Below, piece after piece: positions 20,046 through 27,283 of a DNA stretch of 64,000 nucleotides. Numbering within the stretch: the stretch's first letter is position 1; each line of letters starts with the position of its first letter. The translations under genes and the position numbers were made by a program. Source of the stretch: a bacterium (lineage in GTDB: Bacteria; Bacillota; Clostridia; Oscillospirales; Oscillospiraceae); NCBI GenBank assembly GCA_004560305.1, contig SFVI01000009.1, positions 1 through 64,000 of the forward strand. Reading direction: 5' to 3'. The notes under the pieces are model-generated. The model searched no databases, was not told the origin of the DNA, and saw nothing but the letters and a program-made list of their open reading frames with translations.

Positions 20046-20957
20046 TTATATCTGTTCCTTTGGGAAATGTAAAGATTTTATTCTCTCCACGATTTTCCCG
20101 ATATTCTCGTCGGAGTATTCGATCTCCGCCGACCAGAGCCGCACCAGCTCCCGCAGCTCTCCCCCGCTCTGTTCCATGGCCCACAGCAGCCGCAGGCTGA
20201 GCACACAAAACTGCAAGATCAGCCCCGCCTGCGCCGCATCCTCCGCAGACGCAAAATGCCGGTAGAGCATGTATTGCAAAAGCCTGGTGTGCTTTGCATC
20301 GCCGGGCAGAGGCAGCTCACCCGTTCTCACCGTCAGCAGCGCCGCTGTCCAGTCCTCATCCATCCGCTCCAGCCCCAGGAAGAAGTCCCGCCAAAAGGCA
20401 GCGTCAAAGGGAATCGGCTCCATGTCCATCCCCCGGCAGCAGCGGCATATCCGTTCCTCCATGGGCAGGCTGAAATCACGGAGAATTTCAAACATTCTGC
20501 CCCGCAGGGCGATCAGCGCCGGCTCCTCCTCTTCGCCTGTTTCATCCCGGTCACAGACCAGTTCCAGCGGGCCATCCCCGGACAACAGCAGCCGGGCCGC
20601 TTCTTCGCAGCAGAGTCCCAGCCCCGCCTCCTGCCGCTCTGGGAAGTCATTGTAAAACCGGGGGTGCTCCCTGCAGATGTCGCAAAGCACGTCCTCCCCG
20701 AAGCCCAGGATCAGCCGGCAGAGGCCCTTCTTATTCAGAAAGGGACAGCGCTCTTCTTCCGTCAGGCAAAAGTGGGGCTCCGGCTCCCGGCACATCTTCT
20801 GCCGCAGCTCCTCCCCCAGCGCTCCCGGCAGTCCTTCATACAGTTCCGCCGTCTCCCTGTCAATATCGATCTCCCAGCCCAGGCAGCAGCTATGGGCGCA
20901 CTTGTCCGCAATGCATTGAAATTCTCCGTAAAAATCCGGCTCTACATACAGCATCAT
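20046..20957 (-). CDS. FliB-like cysteine-cluster protein (flagellin lysine N-methylase family)
   Basis: A 303-residue protein with an N-terminal cysteine cluster CIADKCAHSCC and further pairs CPFLNKKGLC and CDICREHPRFYN. This spacing belongs to the FliB family, first described as flagellin lysine methylase with an iron-sulfur cluster, and overlaps with YkgJ-like metal-binding proteins. No flagellar genes are in the window and the family is common in non-motile Clostridia, so the substrate is probably something else. Start 20957 has GAGGTGAT immediately upstream; the GTG two codons earlier overlaps that site. Three inverted repeats lie in its leader. Confidence 0.75.
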   Translation of the reverse strand: MMLYVEPDFYGEFQCIADKCAHSCCLGWEIDIDRETAELYEGLPGALGEELRQKMCREPEPHFCLTEEERCPFLNKKGLCRLILGFGEDVLCDICREHPRFYNDFPERQEAGLGLCCEEAARLLLSGDGPLELVCDRDETGEEEEPALIALRGRMFEILRDFSLPMEERICRCCRGMDMEPIPFDAAFWRDFFLGLERMDEDWTAALLTVRTGELPLPGDAKHTRLLQYMLYRHFASAEDAAQAGLILQFCVLSLRLLWAMEQSGGELRELVRLWSAEIEYSDENIGKIVERIKSLHFPKEQI

Positions 20958-20973
20958 TATCACCTCGATTTTT

Positions 20974-21081
20974 TACCATGAGCACAAAGTGCAAATGGTA
21001 AAAATTGTCATGTTTTTCGGTTGCCGCATCAGCGGCGAGAAAAACGACATAAAGCCAAAATAGCCAATTTATGGCTATTTT
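20974..21081. repeat. Three consecutive inverted repeats upstream of the FliB-like gene
   Basis: Repeat A is 20974-21000 (taccat...atggta around tgcac), repeat B is 21006-21049 (gtttttc with gaaaaac plus gccgc with gcggc), and repeat C is 21057-21081 (aaaatagcc with ggctatttt). Together they fill nearly the whole leader. Repeat A is only 17 bases from the start codon, so it could act on translation. Confidence 0.7.
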
Positions 21082-21122
21082 AATATAATCTTTTTGAAAC
21101 CAAAAGTCCCTTTATCAGGGTC

Positions 21123-21152
21123 AAAAGTAAAGCCCGCCGAAGGGCGGGCTTT
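21123..21152 (-). terminator. Terminator of the EamA transporter gene
   Basis: aaagcccgcc and ggcgggcttt pair around GAAG; on the minus strand it follows the EamA stop codon by a few bases and ends in TTACTTTT. Confidence 0.85.
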
Positions 21153-21157
21153 GTTTA

Positions 21158-22051
21158 TTATGTACTTGCTTTCTGAACGTCCTTCTTACGGAAAAAGGGC
21201 AGCTTCAGTTCGCTGCAAGTAACGGCAAAGAAGATCAGCACGAAGCCCAGCAGCATCTTGCCGGTGATCACCTCATGATAGAACAGCACCGAAGCCAGCG
21301 CGCCGAAAACGCTCTCCAGGGTCATAATCATGGCAGCGATAGAGGAGTTGGTATACTTCATGCCCCAAGCCTGCAGGAAGAAACAGAGGGCGGTGCACAC
21401 GAAGCTGAGATAGGCGATCTCGCCCCAGGCATTCAGGGGCACGTTCACTGGCGGCGCCTCAAACAGCAGCGCACCCACCCAGCAGATTACCGCCGCCGTG
21501 GCAAACTGCACGGCGGAAATGGTGACCGCGTCGCCGCTGTCCCGGTACTGCTCCAGCACGATGATCTGGAACGAATAGAAGATGCCGCAAAGCAGCGTCA
21601 GCATATCGCCGATGTTCACCCGGCCGATCCCCTCATTGAGGGATACAAAGCCAATACCGGTGATACACAGAAAGGCGGCTGCCACGTTGGCCAGGCCTGG
21701 CTTCCTCTTATAGACCCACCAGGCCAGAAAGGGCGTCAGCACGCAGTAGGTGGCAGTGAGGAAGGCGTTCTTGCTGGGAGTGGTAAACACCAGTCCATAG
21801 GTCTGCACGATGTAGGCCAGGGCCAGGCAAAGGCCCATCAGGGCACTGCCCTGCACACAGCGCTTGCTGACGGTTTTGATCCTCTTGCCCGCCACCGCCA
21901 GCATCACCAGTGCCGACACGGTGAAGCGGATGGAAAGCACCCACATGGTGCCCATGCTGTCCAGGGCGTTCTTCAGCACCACGAAAGAGGTGCCCCAAAT
22001 CATTGCGCAAAGCAGCAGGGCGACCCTGCCCATTAATCCATTTCCTTTCAT
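21158..22051 (-). CDS. EamA-family (drug/metabolite superfamily) transporter
   Basis: A 297-residue inner-membrane protein with about ten predicted helices in two EamA repeats. The first repeat opens with LLLCAMIWGTSFVVLKNAL and the second begins near GIGRVNIGDMLTLLCGIFYS. Such proteins export amino acids, nucleobases or other small metabolites, usually by proton exchange; the substrate cannot be predicted. It starts 13 bases after pcrA with an AAGGAACAG site and is probably transcribed with it. The cytoplasmic C-terminus is Lys-rich. Confidence 0.88.
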   Translation of the reverse strand: MKGNGLMGRVALLLCAMIWGTSFVVLKNALDSMGTMWVLSIRFTVSALVMLAVAGKRIKTVSKRCVQGSALMGLCLALAYIVQTYGLVFTTPSKNAFLTATYCVLTPFLAWWVYKRKPGLANVAAAFLCITGIGFVSLNEGIGRVNIGDMLTLLCGIFYSFQIIVLEQYRDSGDAVTISAVQFATAAVICWVGALLFEAPPVNVPLNAWGEIAYLSFVCTALCFFLQAWGMKYTNSSIAAMIMTLESVFGALASVLFYHEVITGKMLLGFVLIFFAVTCSELKLPFFRKKDVQKAST

Positions 22052-22064
22052 GTCTCTCTGTTCC

Positions 22065-24434
22065 TTATTCCTTGGTCATATGCTGGGCCGCGGCCCGCAG
22101 CATCAGCTTCTTGGTGCCGATACCCTCAAAGTTGATTTCGATCAGATAATCCCCGCCCATGGGGCTCAGCTTGGTGACTACGCCGCTGCCGAAGGCCTTG
22201 TGACGCACGCTGTCCCCCAGGCCAAAGCTGGGCGTGGTCGGAGCAGCCGGTGCCTTGGCCGCCGGCGCCGCCACCGTATGGCGGCTGGGGGTGTAGGCGG
22301 GTCTGGCAAACTCCTGCTGGACCCGGCTCCGCTCCCGGAAGCCGTAGCCCTTGGGGATATTTTTCTTAATGTGCTCCTCCGGGATCTCGTCCACAAAGCG
22401 GGAGACCCGGTTGGCTGTGGTGCGGCCGAAGATCATCCGCTGCCGGGCGCAGACCAGATGCAGCCGCTCCTTGGCCCTTGTGATGGCCACATAGCAGAGC
22501 CGCCGCTCTTCCTCCATTTCCTCCGGCTCGCCGATGGCCCGCATGCCGGGGAAGATGCTCTCCTCCATGCCTACGATGAACACGCTGGGGAATTCCAGGC
22601 CCTTGGCCGAATGCATGGTCATCATCACCACGCAGTCCGTTTCCTTATCGTAGTTGTCCATGTCGGTGTACAGCGCCACATTGGCCAGATAGCCCTCCAG
22701 GGTCTCATCGCCGGATTCCTTCATGTAGCCCAGGATGCTGGTTTTCAGCTCCTGCACGTTCTCGGCCCGGGCGGTGTCCTCCACGGTGTTCTTCTCCTCC
22801 AGAGCCCGGAGGTAGCCGGTTTTCTCTAGCAGCTCGTCCAGCAGCCGGTCCGGGCTGTTGTTTTCCGCGAAGGCCCGCAGCTCGTTGATCATCCCCGCGA
22901 ACTGGCGCAGGCGGATGGCCGGGCGCTGCAGCTCCGGGTAGCTGTCCGCGTGGCTGAGAATCTCAAACATGGCGCAGTCGTTGTCCGCCGCCAGCTGCCG
23001 CACGGTCTCCACCGTACGCTCGCCGATGCCCCGGGGCGGGCTGTTAATGATCCGGCTCAGCCGCAGGTCGTCCGCCGTGGAGGCGATCAGGCTCAGATAG
23101 GCCAGCACGTCCTTTACCTCCGCCCGGTCAAAGAAGCGGGTGCCGCCGATGATCCGATAAGGGATGCCGTTTCGCTTGAAGGCATATTCCAGCTGGTTGG
23201 ACTGGGCGTTCATCCGATACAATACCGCGTGGTCCCGCCAGTTGGCCCCCTGGCCGTAAGCGGCCATGATCTTGGAGGCCACGTACTGGGCCTCGTCGTT
23301 TTCGTTGTCCGCCACATACAGCTCCAGCGGCTCCCCCGCCCCCTGGTTGCTCCACAGCTCCTTGCCCTTGCGGCCCTGGTTGTGACGGATGACGGCGTTG
23401 GCAGCGTCCAGAATGTGGGTGGTACTGCGGTAGTTCTGCTCCAGCCGGATGGTGCGGCAGTTTTTGTACTGCTGCTCAAAGCTGAGGATGTTCTCAATGG
23501 TGGCGCCCCGGAACTTGTAGATGCTCTGGTCATCGTCACCCACCACGCAGATGTTGCCCCAGCCCCCTGCAAGCAGGGAAGAAAGCAGATACTGCAGGTG
23601 GTTGGTGTCCTGATATTCGTCGATCAGCACATATTGAAAGCGCCGCTGCCAGTAGCTCCGTACCTCCTCCTGTTCCTCCAGCAGCTTTACCGTGAAGAAG
23701 ATCAGGTCGTCAAAGTCCATGGCGTTGGCGGTGAACATCCGGCGCATATACTCGCTGTAGATCTCGCCGATGCGGATGCGGCGGATATCCCCGCTCCTTC
23801 GGGCGCTGTCCAGATAGTCCCCGGCGCCGATGCGGCTGTCCTTGGCCCGGCTGATCTCGCTCAGCATGGCTTTTGGCGGGAACATCTTGTCATCCAGATC
23901 CATGTCCTTCAGGATGCGTTTGAGCAGGCTCAGGCTGTCCGCCGTGTCATAGATAGTGAAGCTGCCGGTAAAGCCCAACCGCTCCGCATCCCGCCGCAGA
24001 ATGCGCACGCAGGCGGAGTGGAAGGTGCAGGCCCAGATGTCATTGGCCTCCGGCCCCAGCATCCGCTCCAGCCGTTCCTTCAGTTCCCCCGCCGCCTTGT
24101 TGGTGAAGGTGATGGCCAGGATGCGCCAGGGGGCCACCGGGTCCAGGGCCGCCATGCGCCGGGCCTCTTCCCCGCCCGCCAGCAGAATTTCCAACTGTCT
24201 TTCATCGGCCCCGGCGGGCACTTCGTCGCTGTCCCCCGCCCGGCCGTATTTCAGGAGGTTTGCAATGCGGTTAATGAGCACCGTGGTCTTGCCGCTGCCC
24301 GCCCCCGCCAGAATCAGCAGCGGCCCTTCCGTGGCCAGCACCGCCTGCCGCTGCATGGGGTTCAGAGCCGCGAATTCCTCCGCAATCACCGCCTTGCGGG
24401 CCTCTATGTACTTTCTTTCAAAATCCGTATTCAT
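22065..24434 (-). CDS. pcrA: ATP-dependent DNA helicase PcrA/UvrD
   Basis: A 789-residue superfamily 1A helicase acting in nucleotide excision repair, rolling-circle replication and removal of RecA or stalled RNA polymerase. Motif I is AGAGSGKTT (43-51), motif II DEYQDTNHLQY, motif III near VVGDDDQSIY, and motif VI VAITRAKERLHL. The C-terminal tail carries the KOW-like GDSVRHKAFGSG segment, as in PcrA proteins that bind RNA polymerase. Start 24434 lacks a strong Shine-Dalgarno but has a good promoter (24484-24512). The EamA gene follows closely. Confidence 0.96.
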   Translation of the reverse strand: MNTDFERKYIEARKAVIAEEFAALNPMQRQAVLATEGPLLILAGAGSGKTTVLINRIANLLKYGRAGDSDEVPAGADERQLEILLAGGEEARRMAALDPVAPWRILAITFTNKAAGELKERLERMLGPEANDIWACTFHSACVRILRRDAERLGFTGSFTIYDTADSLSLLKRILKDMDLDDKMFPPKAMLSEISRAKDSRIGAGDYLDSARRSGDIRRIRIGEIYSEYMRRMFTANAMDFDDLIFFTVKLLEEQEEVRSYWQRRFQYVLIDEYQDTNHLQYLLSSLLAGGWGNICVVGDDDQSIYKFRGATIENILSFEQQYKNCRTIRLEQNYRSTTHILDAANAVIRHNQGRKGKELWSNQGAGEPLELYVADNENDEAQYVASKIMAAYGQGANWRDHAVLYRMNAQSNQLEYAFKRNGIPYRIIGGTRFFDRAEVKDVLAYLSLIASTADDLRLSRIINSPPRGIGERTVETVRQLAADNDCAMFEILSHADSYPELQRPAIRLRQFAGMINELRAFAENNSPDRLLDELLEKTGYLRALEEKNTVEDTARAENVQELKTSILGYMKESGDETLEGYLANVALYTDMDNYDKETDCVVMMTMHSAKGLEFPSVFIVGMEESIFPGMRAIGEPEEMEEERRLCYVAITRAKERLHLVCARQRMIFGRTTANRVSRFVDEIPEEHIKKNIPKGYGFRERSRVQQEFARPAYTPSRHTVAAPAAKAPAAPTTPSFGLGDSVRHKAFGSGVVTKLSPMGGDYLIEINFEGIGTKKLMLRAAAQHMTKE

Positions 24435-24483
24435 GCCGTCAAATCATAATCCGTTTCCATAAAAATCATCATACACGGCGAAG

Positions 24484-24512
24484 ATTTTAACACAAAGGCA
24501 AAAAGATAACAA
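24484..24512 (-). promoter_or_regulatory. Promoter of pcrA
   Basis: On the minus strand, TTGTTA (24507-24512) and TAAAAT (24484-24489) have a 17-base spacer; transcription would begin about 40 bases before the pcrA ATG. Confidence 0.65.
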
Positions 24513-24536
24513 GTGGCAGCTTCCATAATACCCATG

Positions 24537-24565
24537 TTGACTTTTCCCCGCCGATTGGGTACTAT
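24537..24565 (+). promoter_or_regulatory. Promoter of the GH25 muramidase gene
   Basis: TTGACT (24537-24542) and TACTAT (24560-24565) with a 17-base spacer, diverging from the pcrA promoter only about 25 bases away. Confidence 0.7.
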
Positions 24566-24594
24566 GTAGCATATAAACATTTCGGAGATACAGA

Positions 24595-25623
24595 ATGAAA
24601 AAGCGCATCAAACATCTTTTGGATAAAACAACGGAGCCTCGCACCGAGCGGATGCTTCTCATCTTTCTCCCCTTTCTGACCCTGGTGCTGGTGGCTCTGA
24701 TCCTGGCCCCCGGCATCCTCTCCATCCTGGAGGACGCGCCCCTGCTCCCGCCGGAGAGCGCCGCCAGCCCGGAACCTATGGAGGCCGAAGGTCTGGCCCG
24801 GCTGCCGGAGGAAGAACTGGCCCTCCCTGTTTCCACGCCGGAGCCCACCCCCGCGCCCACGCCGGAACCCATCATCGTTTCTGAATCCGGCGCCCTCCTG
24901 GGCTGGCAGCAGATCGCCGGCAGCACCTATTACTACGACCGGAACGGCACTCCCGTCACCGGGATGCAGACCATTGATGGCAAGCTGTACTTTTTTGACC
25001 AATACGGCGTGAAGGCGGAACGGCTGGGCATTGACGTTTCGTTTTACAACAAGTTCATCACCTGGCCCGCTGTGGCCGCCCAGGGCATTGATTTTGCCAT
25101 CCTCCGCGCCGGCGGCCGGGGCTGGGAAACGGGGCTGATCTATGACGACCGCTGGTTCCAGCGGAACCTGGCGGAGGCCAGGAATGCCGGCATTGACCTG
25201 GGGGTCTACTTCTTCTCCACCGCCACCAATCCCGCGGAAGCCGCGGAGGAAGCCCTCTATGTGCTGGACTGCCTTGGCGGCACGGAGCTGGAGCTTCCCA
25301 TTTTTATCGACGTGGAATATTCCGGGGACTATCCCCATGGCCGGGCCGACCGGCTCAGCAATACCCAGCGTGAGTTGATCATCAACGCCTTCTGCCGCAC
25401 TGTCATGGACTACGGTTATGAGGCCGGGGTCTATTCCGGGCAGAACTATTTCAAGTTCAACCTGGACATGCGCTCCCTTACCAAATACACTGTCTGGCTG
25501 GCAAGCTACACCAAAAACGCTCGCCTGCCCGATTATCCGGGCCACTATGACCTGTGGCAGTTTACCGACAGCGGCCACGTCAACGGTATCACCGGCATCG
25601 TGGACATGAACGCTTGGCTGTAA
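24595..25623 (+). CDS. Membrane-anchored GH25 muramidase with cell-wall-binding repeats
   Basis: A 342-residue surface enzyme. One N-terminal helix (residues 20-42) anchors it, a Pro/Glu-rich linker follows (80-92), then two short choline-binding/glucan-binding-type repeats (GWQQIAGSTYYYD and GMQTIDGKLYFFD, about 103-138), then a GH25 lysozyme domain from 144. Asp147, Asp239 and Glu241 (FIDVEYSG) and the LWQFTDSG segment fit the catalytic site that cuts the MurNAc-GlcNAc bond. The ATG follows CGGAGATACAG. It likely remodels the cell wall. It is alone, ended by a bidirectional terminator. Confidence 0.9.
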   Translation: MKKRIKHLLDKTTEPRTERMLLIFLPFLTLVLVALILAPGILSILEDAPLLPPESAASPEPMEAEGLARLPEEELALPVSTPEPTPAPTPEPIIVSESGALLGWQQIAGSTYYYDRNGTPVTGMQTIDGKLYFFDQYGVKAERLGIDVSFYNKFITWPAVAAQGIDFAILRAGGRGWETGLIYDDRWFQRNLAEARNAGIDLGVYFFSTATNPAEAAEEALYVLDCLGGTELELPIFIDVEYSGDYPHGRADRLSNTQRELIINAFCRTVMDYGYEAGVYSGQNYFKFNLDMRSLTKYTVWLASYTKNARLPDYPGHYDLWQFTDSGHVNGITGIVDMNAWL

Positions 25624-25657
25624 ACTTTTTTCCTTGCATTAAAACTCTATACCGCGC

Positions 25658-25700
25658 AAAAAGCTGAGCGTTTTGCCTTCTTAAAACGCTCAGCTTTTTT
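25658..25700. terminator. Bidirectional terminator between GH25 gene and sigF
   Basis: aaaaagctgagcgtttt and aaaacgctcagctttttt form a long hairpin with A and T tracts on both sides, so it can stop the two converging transcripts. Confidence 0.9.
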
Positions 25701-26406
25701 ATTCCAGTTTTTCCCGCAGCAGCTCCACCGCCCGCCGCTCCAGCCGAGAGATTTGCACCTGGGAAACGTGCATCACCTTGGCGCAGTTCTGCTGGGTCAT
25801 GCCGTGGTAGTAGCGCAGGGCCACCACCTGCCGCTCCCGCTCCGGCAGCTGCTCGATGGCCGCGCGAAGAGCCACATGCTCCACCATCTTCTCCTCGGCG
25901 CCGTAGTCCCCCAGCACCAGCTCCAGGGTGAAGCCGTCCTCCCCGCTCTCCCGCTGCAGGCTCTCGGCAGGGCCGGTGGCGGTCTCGGCAAAGGCAATGT
26001 CCTCCGGGCTCATCCCCGTTTCCCGGGAAAGCTCCGACAAAGTGGGTTCCCGCCCCAGCCGCTGCTCCAGCTCGATCCGGGCCATGCGGATCTGGGCCGC
26101 CTGCTCCTTGATTCCCCGGCTCACCTTCACCATGCCGTCATCCCGGAGGAAGCGGCGGATCTCCCCGGAAATTTTCGGCACCGCGTAGGTGGAAAAGCGG
26201 GTGCCGAAGCTCTCATCGAAGCCCTCAATGGCCTTCAGAAAGCCCACGCAGCCCAGCTGATACAGATCCTCCGGGTCAATGCCCCGGCCGAAGTAGCGCC
26301 GGGCCACGCTCCAGATCAGGCCGGCATTTTCTTCCACCAGCTTTCCCGCCGCCTCCCGGTCACCCTGGCGCGCACGGCGGATTTCCCCGTAAATGTCCCC
26401 GCTCAT
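25699..26406 (-). CDS. sigF: RNA polymerase sigma-F factor
   Basis: A 235-residue sigma factor that starts forespore-specific transcription during sporulation. Region 2 shows ENAGLIWSVARRY and RFSTYAVPKISGEIRRFL, region 3 follows, and region 4 with a helix-turn-helix is at the end (MTQQNCAKVMHVSQVQISRLERR). The ATG at 26406 overlaps the spoIIAB stop as ATGA. A much longer open frame reading upstream through spoIIAB has no coding character and is rejected. It is the third gene of spoIIA. Confidence 0.95.
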   Translation of the reverse strand: MSGDIYGEIRRARQGDREAAGKLVEENAGLIWSVARRYFGRGIDPEDLYQLGCVGFLKAIEGFDESFGTRFSTYAVPKISGEIRRFLRDDGMVKVSRGIKEQAAQIRMARIELEQRLGREPTLSELSRETGMSPEDIAFAETATGPAESLQRESGEDGFTLELVLGDYGAEEKMVEHVALRAAIEQLPERERQVVALRYYHGMTQQNCAKVMHVSQVQISRLERRAVELLREKLE

Positions 26407-26843
26407 CGCTTGCCCTGCCGGGGACTGATGAAGCGCTGCATCACCACGGTGGTGCCCTTGCCGGGGCTGGAGCGCACCCGCAGCTTGTCCATGAAGCTGC
26501 CCATGATGGTAAAGCCCATGCCGCTGCGCTCCTCCCCGCCGGTGGTATACAGGGGCGTCATGGCCTGCTGCACATCGGCAATGCCCTTGCCCCAGTCCCG
26601 GATGCTGATTTCCAGGGTATTGCCCTTGATGATCCGCAGCCGCATGGCAATGCGGCCCAGGGTGTCCGGGTAGCCATGGACGATGGCATTGGTCACTGCT
26701 TCGGACACCGCGGTCTTGATGTCCCCCAGTTCCTCCAGGGTGGGGTCCAGCTGGGCGGCAAAGGCAGCGGCAGCGGTGCGGGCAAAAGCCTCGTTGCAGC
26801 TTTTGCTGGGGAATTCCAGCTTTATGTAATTGGTTTCGTTCAT
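26403..26843 (-). CDS. spoIIAB: Anti-sigma F factor and serine kinase SpoIIAB
   Basis: A 146-residue GHKL-fold kinase. The N box EAVTNAIVHGY and the G2 motif SGMGFTIM bind ATP. It holds sigma-F inactive before septation and phosphorylates SpoIIAA. Start 26843 (MNETNYIKL) has GGAGGAGTGATT directly upstream; the GTG two codons before it is inside that site. It lies between spoIIAA (14 bases upstream) and sigF (overlapping), the canonical order. Confidence 0.96.
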   Translation of the reverse strand: MNETNYIKLEFPSKSCNEAFARTAAAAFAAQLDPTLEELGDIKTAVSEAVTNAIVHGYPDTLGRIAMRLRIIKGNTLEISIRDWGKGIADVQQAMTPLYTTGGEERSGMGFTIMGSFMDKLRVRSSPGKGTTVVMQRFISPRQGKR

Positions 26844-26857
26844 AATCACTCCTCCTT

Positions 26858-27172
26858 TTATTTGCCCAGCGCCACCGGCACCAGCCGGTCGATCCCCGCC
26901 GCGTCAATGACCCGCTGGGGCTGCTTTGCCGGGTTTTCGATCCACGCTCTTCCGCCCAAGGTTTTCATCCGGCGGCTGACCCGGATGATCACCGCAATGC
27001 CAGAGGAATCCATGAAGCTGAGGCCGGACAGCTCCAGCACGCAGTCTCTGGGCATATATTCGTCCAGCAGCTCCTCAATGGAGCGGATGGCGTTTCTGGC
27101 CTCATGGTGATCCAGCTCTCCTGCCAGGAAAATGGTCAGCCTGCCGGCGGTGTAGCTTGTGTTTATATTCAT
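26858..27172 (-). CDS. spoIIAA: Anti-sigma F factor antagonist SpoIIAA
   Basis: A 104-residue STAS-domain protein. FMDSSGIAVIIR holds the serine that SpoIIAB phosphorylates; SpoIIE dephosphorylation lets it release sigma-F. Start 27172 (MNINTSYTAG) follows GGGAGAGAG; an in-frame start 12 codons upstream encodes a basic tail (FFYRRRERDR) from the terminator region and is rejected. It heads the spoIIA operon directly after the valS terminator, and I could not find a convincing sigma-H promoter in the 110-base gap. Confidence 0.95.
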   Translation of the reverse strand: MNINTSYTAGRLTIFLAGELDHHEARNAIRSIEELLDEYMPRDCVLELSGLSFMDSSGIAVIIRVSRRMKTLGGRAWIENPAKQPQRVIDAAGIDRLVPVALGK

Positions 27173-27195
27173 CCTGTCTCTCTCCCGTCTGCGAT

Positions 27196-27235
27196 AAAAA
27201 AATAGCACCGCATCTTTACGATGCAGTGCTATTTT
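27196..27235 (-). terminator. Terminator of valS
   Basis: On the minus strand aaaatagcactgcatc pairs with gatgcggtgctatttt around gtaaa and is followed by more T residues. It ends about 24 bases before the spoIIAA ATG, so it also lies in the spoIIA leader. Confidence 0.85.
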
Positions 27236-27283
27236 AATCTCTATTCAGTGCGGAATCGGTCGAAAAGTGCAGGCAAACCGTAC

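Noticed and set aside
26407..26907. A long N-terminal extension of sigF through spoIIAB
   Set aside because: The extension is a shadow frame rich in Gly, His and Gln. The ATGA overlap with spoIIAB gives the real start at 26406.
27173..27283. Sigma-H promoter for spoIIA
   Set aside because: A GAAT element is present but no matching -35 at the correct distance; not strong enough to report.
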